A stretch of 24,674 nucleotides of DNA from Rhizomucor pusillus (taxonomy: Eukaryota; Mucoromycota; Mucoromycetes; Mucorales; Lichtheimiaceae), in the NCBI GenBank assembly GCA_900175165.2, contig FWWN02000660.1, positions 1 to 24,674 on the forward strand. The letters are read 5' to 3'. Below, piece by piece: positions 18,498 through 24,674 of the stretch. The notes beneath the pieces were generated by a model. That model was not told where the DNA came from, made no database searches, and saw nothing but the letters and a program-made list of their open reading frames with translations. Within the stretch, counting starts at the first letter, position 1. Each line of letters starts with the position of its first letter. The position numbers and the translations under genes are program-made.

Positions 18498-21400
18498 ATG
18501 GCGACAAAACGATCTGCCGACAGTGAAAATGATCAGCAGAGGAATGTCACCAAGAAATCGCGAACTAAGTCTTCAAACCTGAAGCTGCCACCGGCGCTGG
18601 AACGTTTAGAGCGACTGTTTCCAGAAATCAATACCTTTTGTGCATTTTGCGATGCACGATTGACGACAGCTGTGACACTTGATCGTATTCGATCAGCTGT
18701 ACCTGATGCTCGACTTGCAGATCTCGCAGCTATCAATGTTATCATGCCGGACTTTATTCATTTTGAGCATCAAAATGCAAATATGATTATTCAGTTTGGA
18801 AAGCCGGTTAGCAAACGGATAGCACGGGAAAAGCAAACATCGGCTATGCGCAACCGCGGCGACGAGTGGGCTATGCGCAAACCTGCACCGAAGCCATTGA
18901 AACCTGAGATGATCAAGCGTACCATCGATCAAAGAAATAAAAAGTTTATCAAGTCGCTCAAAGACTTTTTTAGCCGGTGCCTTAAAGAGGTCAGTGAGTT
19001 CTTACAAGCTTTTCGTTTGATTTGCTCGGTGAGGGCATGGGATTGACAAGAATCATGTTATAGAAAATCGATCCATCCGAACATTTGGCACAGGAGGTCC
19101 AGCAGAACATGCCTTCAGAACCTTCGCCATCTCCTCCATCATCATCATCAGCAACAGCAGCAGCAGCAGGAGGAGGATCACAAAATATACCCAGTGATGA
19201 AATCATATCCACAAATACTAACACTGAACCGACACCTCTCGCTGACGTTCTTGAACGACTGCGTGTCCAACCCTTTTATCGCGGACAGCTGGATACTGAA
19301 GGTTGCGAGCGCCAATTCCCTCAAAAGCATGCTCAATATGGTAAAAGATAGAACGAGACGACTTAAAAATGCAATTGCTAACCTGTCTATTATCTATACT
19401 GCTTGATGAAAAGGTACACTAGATCCGCCGTTACCTCAGGAAATACAGGCTGCATTGGAACAAAAAGGCATACACGAGTTATATACACACCAGACTATAG
19501 CCATTCAGAGCCTTAGGGAAAAGAAGCATGTCATCGTTGCTACATCTACTGCTAGGTACGAGATAAAAATTCAAGTCTTGATATCAATTACTCAACATAA
19601 ATACCAGTGGCAAATCATTGATCTATCAGCTGCCCGTTCTCGAAAGTCTATTGACGGACGATACAAGCAAAGCCATGTATATTTTTCCGACAAAAGCCTT
19701 GGCGCAGGATCAAATGAGGGCTATGAAGGAACTTGTACAACTATGCCCCAGCCTGTCAGATATACAGGTATGCCATGTATGACTGCTGCATTGAACGATC
19801 CATTGATAACTTTCAAAGATGTCGACTTTTGATGGCGATACTCCAAGCGAAGATCGAGCTGGGATCAGAGCCAACGCCAGCGTGATATTTACAAATCCAG
19901 ATATGCTTCATCATGCCATATTACCAAACTGCAAGAGTTGGAGATATTTTCTCGGTGCATTGCGCTACGTGGTTGTAGATGGTAAGAAAAAAATCATCAG
20001 TGATACTTGAGCGACTTGCAAGCAGATTTCTTACAATCTCTAGAACTCCACATTTACAACGGATTATTTGGGACAAACGTTGCTTTGATAATGCGACGTC
20101 TGCGGCGGCTGTGCCACCACTTTGGAAACAACAACGTCCAGTTTGTCTCCTGCAGTGCGACCATCAAGGATCCAGCAAAGGTGAACAGGCAAAATAATAT
20201 TATTTGTACCGGCTATTAACTTTGCATTGATTTAAAGCATATGAGACTCGTGTTTGGAGTAGATAATGTGCAAGTTGTGAACCAAGACGGCGCACCGTGT
20301 GGAAGAAAGGTAAGCGATGTCTCATCTGGTGTTACTTGACTGTTTATTGAACAATAAAGTGGCACAACAGAAATTCATTGTATGGAACCCTCCTCTCTTG
20401 AACCCAATGGACCCGCAAGCTGGTCGGCGAGGTGCAGTCGCCGAAGGCGCGGAAATATTCGAGTATCTAATGTCAAATAATGTAAGAACCATTGCATTCT
20501 GCAAGGTTGGTATCTGACAGAGTGCTCGTTTCAAAATTTACCAACAACTTTTTGCATGTATAGATCAGAAAAACCTGCGAATTATTGATGAAGCAACTGC
20601 GTGAAAATTTAGAAAAGAAGCAGAATACAGATATGCTTAAACGCATCATGTCATATCGCGGTGGATATATGCCGCACGATCGACGAAAGATCGAGAGACA
20701 AATGTTCAACGGCGAGCTTTTGGGTGTGGTAGCCACGAATGCTTTGGAGCTCGGTGTTGATATCGGATCGCTAGGTAAAAACGGATGCGTTGCAAGCAGA
20801 TAAAGCTTCGTGTACGACTTATCTACCTTTATAGATGCTGTCCTTATGATTGGCATGCCTTGGTCAATATCAGCCTTGGTAAAGCAGTGTAACTCAGTCA
20901 CCCGCTATTGATTAGCTAATGACAAAACCACCAGTGGCAACAATCTGGCCGTGCAGGAAGAAGAAATACAGACTCACTTTCGATGGTCATTGCGGATGGG
21001 AATCCACTCGATCAGTTTTACTCGAGGCATCCAGCGGCTCTGTTTGATAAATCTGTCGAAGATATTTTCTTTGAAGTCGAGAAAAATACACTGATATTGG
21101 AGAATCATCTGCAATGCGCCGCTGAAGAGATGCCGATCAACATTGAGACAGACGCAATATTCTTTGGCCCAGAAACAGAGGCGATTTGCAAAGACCATCT
21201 GACATCAATTGGTAACAATGTATAGTTTAAACCAAGTGAGATTTTGCAGCAATAAGCTGATTCGATATTTAGATGTATCGCCCGCATCCACGTTTCCAAC
21301 CGTATCCTTCGCAGTTCGTGAACATTCGTAACATCGTAGAGGAGACTTACGCAGTGGTCGATGTCACTGGCGGTCGAAATACTGTGCTAGAAGAGATCGA

Positions 21401-22452
21401 GTCTTCTCGTGCACCATTCGAGATATATGAAGGTAAAATACACATTGAATCTGATTACGCATTAACATTGCGGGTTTTGTTAAACAAGATGCAACGATAG
21501 GCGCTGTTTTCATACATCAAGGGAAGACATATCTGGTTGAAGAATGCAACACCGATCAACGATATGCCAAGGTACATTACACTCTCGTCGATTGGACTAC
21601 CACTCAGAGGGATTACACGAACGTAAACGTTGTCAATACAACCAAGAGCAAGCCTCTTGTCCAAAACAAATCCTACGTTGCATACGGCAAAGTTCAAAGT
21701 GAGTTGCTGGCTTTTTTTCAATTCACAGTTGGACTCTGGCTGATAGTTTATGCATAGTTGAAACCGTTGTGTTTGGCTATCACAAGTTGGATAAGAGGAG
21801 TAGGATTATTGATACACTCGAGTTGTATATGGATCCCATCCTAAGATACTCCACTGGGGTCTGGGCGGACGTACCTTCCAATGCACTAGCAAAGCTGGAT
21901 GATCTTGACATTGACCGTATGGCTGCAATTCACGCCGCAGGTTAGACAACTGTGATACATAAGCCGATGTATTATGCGTCCGTTTATTAATCTTCGTTTT
22001 AGCTCATGCGCTGATATCCCTTTTACCTCGCTTCGCTTCTTCAACATCTATTGACATACGCACAGAATGCAAGAGTCCGTATGCTACCCGGCCTCGACCG
22101 CCTAGGTAAAACCTGATAACCATCACAGAATCGGATAACTTTTTATTAATCTAATTTTAGGATTGCGCTGTATGAAACCCAACCTAGTGGCATCATACGA
22201 CAGGCATATCAGTTCTTTGGCGAGCTTGTAGATACCTGTATACAACAAATCACCTCATGTTCATGCGAAGAAGGCTGTCCTTCATGTAAGTTTAAAAAGG
22301 TCGTTCGTCTTTTGTTATTCTCTTCTCACAAACAATGACGAGCAGGTGTACATTTGGCATCTTGCTCAGAGCACAATGTGCTGTGCTCAAAAATGGGAGG
22401 ATTAATTGTTCTAAAATCTCTTCTGAACTTGGAGCTGGATCCACAGCAGTGA
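18498..22452 (+). CDS. HRQ1: Hrq1-type (RecQ4-like) ATP-dependent 3'-5' DNA helicase, 17 exons
   Basis: Proposed CDS: join(18498..18989,19064..19340,19414..19555,19608..19767,19819..19981,20044..20180,20238..20309,20371..20505,20564..20774,20835..20878,20935..21219,21273..21432,21501..21698,21758..21940,22003..22105,22161..22285,22346..22452), 997 aa, phases consistent. Hrq1 unwinds DNA in crosslink repair and telomere maintenance, in the nucleus. Motifs: Q-like [15 protein letters not shown]; Walker A ATSTASGKS at about 299-307; [18 protein letters not shown]; motif II VVVDELH at about 408-414; motif III CSATI at about 448-452; [12 protein letters not shown]; motif [10 protein letters not shown] at about 614-621. 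The Hrq1-specific C-terminal domain follows ([27 protein letters not shown]). It ends in a cysteine cluster (Cys 954, 956, 960, 963, 969, 976), likely Zn-binding. The basic N-terminus (KKSRTK) may be a nuclear signal. The junction at 21219/21273 is the least certain. Three introns end in AAG. Confidence 0.93.
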
Positions 22453-22533
22453 ACATTGTATTAATGAACAGTAATATGTGTAACATGGGATATCGCACGA
22501 AGTTACTAAGTAGTTTATTGCTTATCCATTCAA

Positions 22534-22909
22534 CTATGTATAATGTGTTTGCTCCTGTAGGATCTTGCTGATGAGGTGGTGGACCATAGGGACCACATTT
22601 AGTGCTGCCGACTGACAAACAATAGCGGTTAAATTCATACAATGGTGCGATGCTTTGTCCGACGTAGAGATGCAGGTTAGTGAACGCTTCTCGTCCCGCC
22701 AGTAACCACGAGCTAGTTGGTAGCCTCTTTGAATACCAAGCCAAGCTCGCTGATCACTCTCATACCATAATACTTGTTCCAAGAAAAGGGATGACTGTCC
22801 GATATCTGAAAGAGAAGCTCATAACTCCATTGTATTTATACCTTTGTTGCTATTATTTCCCATCACCGTTGAAATTGTTACACGTCTTCCTCTGCGGCCT
22901 TTTGTCCAT
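22534..22909 (-). CDS. Possible two-exon gene of unknown function (99 aa)
   Basis: Model: complement(join(22534..22805,22882..22909)). The intron (76 nt) begins GTAACA and ends ctttcag, and the two exons join in phase to a frame that ends at TAG 22534-22536. Exon 2 opens with IGQSSLFLEQVLWYESDQRA then WLGIQRGYQLARGYW, which looks like real protein. The second half is less convincing. A different frame over the second half (LYVGQSIAPLYEFNRY, then GPYGPPPHQQDPTG) looks at least as good, so a frameshift or other splicing is possible. TTTATT at 22514-22519 could be its AATAAA. A TATAAATA (- strand, 22833-22840) falls inside the proposed intron, which counts against this model. I recognise no family. 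Confidence 0.33.
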
Positions 22910-23377
22910 GCCATGTGCACGAGCATGTACTCGTGCTACAGCGATGATGCATGACGGACCTGGATTGGTGGAACTGTTTGCGGCGACTCCCAATTGCCAC
23001 TTTGCGCGCTTTGTGCAAAGAAATTTCAAGTGAGCTAAGGGTCACGATGACTGGAGAATAAAACCAACGCGATATGCAGCCTATTTAAGCCGTATTGAGT
23101 CATTTTTACTTTTTGCAAAAAAGAGAGTAGAGTCAAGTCAAAAGGCAACCGGTCCCCCCACCCAGCACAGATGATCATTCTTCCGGACAGGTTACACCCG
23201 ATAAAGGAGTTAAAGACGAAGCACACATGTACAAGCTGCAGCAGGCGTATACAAGGCTATCGCACAACATGCAGCGCAGCAAGAAGCTTCCAGTGCATTG
23301 ATGAATGCGGGATCAATTGAATGGATAAATGTCGTTTAGGATGCAGCTCTCGATTGAAACACTGTAGTGCTATTTTG

Positions 23378-23627
23378 CTACAAAAAGATCGCAGTACTTA
23401 GCAGACCGTATTCACCATTGACGAACTTGTTGCAGAGAGACTCTACGTCCTCCTCCGCCAAGATAGCCATTATATTAACATCCTGCAAACAATAAGATGA
23501 ACTACAGTGGGAACGAGTCTCACGAGGAATTGCCAAAAACTTGAGCCTACACACGAAAATCGTCTCGCGTCACGTCACAGAGTGGCCTGATTCTTTGCTC
23601 AGCTGTGTGAACGCGATTGTCAGACAT
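23378..23627 (-). CDS. Possible two-exon small gene of unknown function (59 aa)
   Basis: Model: complement(join(23378..23482,23553..23627)). Exon 1 reads MSDNRVHTAEQRIRPLCDVT then RDDFR. The 70-nt intron begins GTGTAG and ends gtttgcag. Exon 2 reads DVNIMAILAEEDVESLCNKF then VNGEYGLL and ends at TAG 23378-23380. Both exons are acidic or helical and look like protein, and the phase fits. A second intron (GTGAAT ... ctacag) could instead give a different, shorter tail. No family is recognised, and either exon could be chance. Confidence 0.35.
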
Positions 23628-23710
23628 GAATAATAGAGTAATGATTTAGAATCCATAACGACATAATATGGCAGCTCGCATAGATGAATCAGTTCTATTG
23701 CTTCATCCAT

Positions 23711-24055
23711 TCAGTTACAATGCTTCTGCTTTGAGCGTAGATAGCGCTGCTGGCGATAACAATATGGTGGACCAGATGGCTCGCATTCGATGTTGATGCC
23801 AGACGCATTACATTGGTTCGTGAAGAAAGTTTTATCCTCGATGTACACAATGCATTGGGGCGGATACTAATCCCTTGGATAACCGCCTGCTCGTTCGCAA
23901 GTTTGTCGTGTTATATCCCATGCAAATGGATCCTGGTTGTAGTCTCTACCCGGTGTTATGCAATGGCATTTTTCAAATGGTGCATCTTCAGCATTCACCA
24001 GCAGACTTTCAAGTACAGCAATGACAGCAAGGCCGAGTCCAGACTTGGATACCAT
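23711..24055 (-). pseudogene. Secreted eight-cysteine protein gene with an in-frame amber stop
   Basis: From ATG 24055 the frame runs 115 codons to TGA 23711-23713, broken once by TAG at 23867-23869. The first 21 residues (MVSKSG then LGLAVIAVLESLLVNA) look like a signal peptide. The mature part carries eight Cys spread over both sides of the stop: CHC, QTC, PQC, NQC, IEC, PYC and KHC. The reading frame continues cleanly past the stop with typical secreted-protein composition (YPPQCIVYIEDKTFF), so the stop is probably a recent CAG-to-TAG change or is read through. No GT-AG pair of usable length removes it. A TATA box lies 66 nt upstream. The pattern fits small secreted cysteine-rich fungal proteins, but I cannot name a family. 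Confidence 0.55.
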
Positions 24056-24120
24056 GATGATGCTTGTTTCAAACGTATGATTGCTTGATGTTTGAAAGAA
24101 GCTCTGTGATAGTTCGGCTG

Positions 24121-24128
24121 TATTTATA
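24121..24128 (-). promoter_or_regulatory. TATA box upstream of the eight-cysteine gene
   Basis: On the - strand it reads TATAAATA, ending 66 nt before ATG 24055. This is the best-placed TATA element I found in the window and supports transcription of that locus. Confidence 0.5.
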
Positions 24129-24244
24129 TCTTCCTTCCAGTGTTTCGGGCCGCCTTAACGACGCCCATTGTAGCAAACAGTTTCATATTTTTATGCCTCC
24201 GGTGTTTGTCAATGCCAAATCGAGAACGTCTCCGAGAACGCATA

Positions 24245-24574
24245 TCACCATCTTGCAGTAATGCAGTCTCGTAATGCGTAGTCTTGCGCGACGCTTTGCG
24301 TCAAGTCCATTTTGGTACCAAACAGTGCGCCGATAAAAACCTTATCAATTATCTCGATGAAATTCAAGAACTACTCATCAGCAACCTCCGAAAAACAACT
24401 ACTAGATGATCCCAGACTCAACGTATAATAGCTGTATCTGCTATACTTGAAGTAATAAGGGATTGCCTTGTATATAGATATATACATCTGCTGTTGAAAA
24501 AGACTCTTAACACTTTTCGGCATTTCATGCGAAAACCTGCGGGCGAATGCAAGCTGGTCATTGTTACCTATCAT
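24245..24574 (-). pseudogene. Possible decayed small-GTPase-like fragment
   Basis: One frame of 110 codons on the - strand is broken by TAG at 24371-24373. After that stop it reads FIEIIDKVFIGALFGTKMDL then TQSVAQDYALRD and ends at TGA 24245-24247. A hydrophobic strand followed by GTKMDL resembles the G4 (T/NKxD) motif of Ras-superfamily GTPases. No P-loop or DTAG motif was found upstream in the window. The part before the stop (NDQLAFARRFSHEMPKSVK) does not match a GTPase. It could be a pseudogene, an exon of a gene I failed to join, or chance. Confidence 0.27.
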
Positions 24575-24582
24575 CTAGTGGA

Positions 24583-24674
24583 CTAAGCAGGTTGGTGATG
24601 GCGAGTGGCCGGCTCCATGGTATCTCCAACAGCCTTTTCTGCAGATGATTTAATCTTGGCTCTACCAAGTTCTA
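24583..24674 (-). CDS. 3' end of an unidentified gene at the right edge (partial)
   Basis: Reading in from the edge, the frame gives ELGRAKIKSSAEKAVGDTME then PATRHHQPA and stops at TAG 24583-24585. The Ala/Lys/Glu-rich, helix-prone start recalls CsbD-like or LEA-like stress proteins, but 29 residues are too few to say. Confidence 0.3.
   Translation of the reverse strand, partial: ELGRAKIKSSAEKAVGDTMEPATRHHQPA

Larger units (their letters stand above)
22453..24674. other. Zone of small or decayed gene candidates
   Basis: No large conserved gene lies here. On the - strand I find four weak-to-moderate candidates (22534-22909, 23378-23627, 23711-24055, 24245-24574) and a partial frame at the right edge; they are listed separately. 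A + strand open frame around 23120-23280 (PPPSTDDHSSGQVTPDKGVK) also looks protein-like but has no start or partner exon. The A/T content and broken frames suggest relic DNA with a few live small genes. Confidence 0.4.

Overview
The window looks like nuclear DNA of an early-diverging filamentous fungus, most likely Mucoromycota (Mucorales-type). The reasons are short introns (about 52-98 nt) with fungal splice signals, a velvet-domain regulator, an Mcm1-type MADS factor, an Nvj2-type SMP lipid-transfer protein and an Hrq1 helicase. The species call is inference, because no search could be run. Most genes are split into many small exons, so single open frames understate them. I rebuilt the gene models by hand from conserved motifs, reading phase and splice signals.

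Layout, left to right: (1) 1-56, the tail of a probable + strand gene; (2) 222-590, a proline-rich - strand coding segment; (3) 969-2912 (+), a six-exon MFSD1/YCR023C-like major facilitator with three GC-AG introns; (4) 4044-5532 (-), a seven-exon mitochondrial NADH-cytochrome b5 reductase (MCR1 type); (5) 6957-8805 (+), a nine-exon velvet regulator that diverges from MCR1 across 1.4 kb; (6) about 8.8-12.0 kb, a gene-poor stretch; (7) 12.04-13.7 kb, an unrecognised 158-codon ORF, an unusual 56-nt folded repeat and a frameshifted Tnp2/CACTA-like transposase relic; (8) 14304-15445 (+), a four-exon MCM1-like MADS factor; (9) 15783-18134 (-), an intronless NVJ2/TEX2-like protein with TM, PH and SMP regions; (10) 18498-22452 (+), a 17-exon HRQ1 (RecQ4-like) helicase; (11) 22.45-24.67 kb, small or decayed gene candidates. 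Candidate (11) includes an eight-cysteine secreted-type protein with a TATA box and an in-frame amber stop.

The well-supported genes are separate housekeeping or regulatory loci, not a pathway cluster: transport across an endomembrane, mitochondrial electron transfer, development, cell-type or cell-cycle transcription, ER contact-site lipid transfer and DNA repair. I found no convincing tRNA, rRNA, CRISPR array or biosynthetic cluster. The least explained parts are the 12.0-13.7 kb relic zone, the 22.5-24.7 kb zone and the concentration of GC-AG introns in the transporter.
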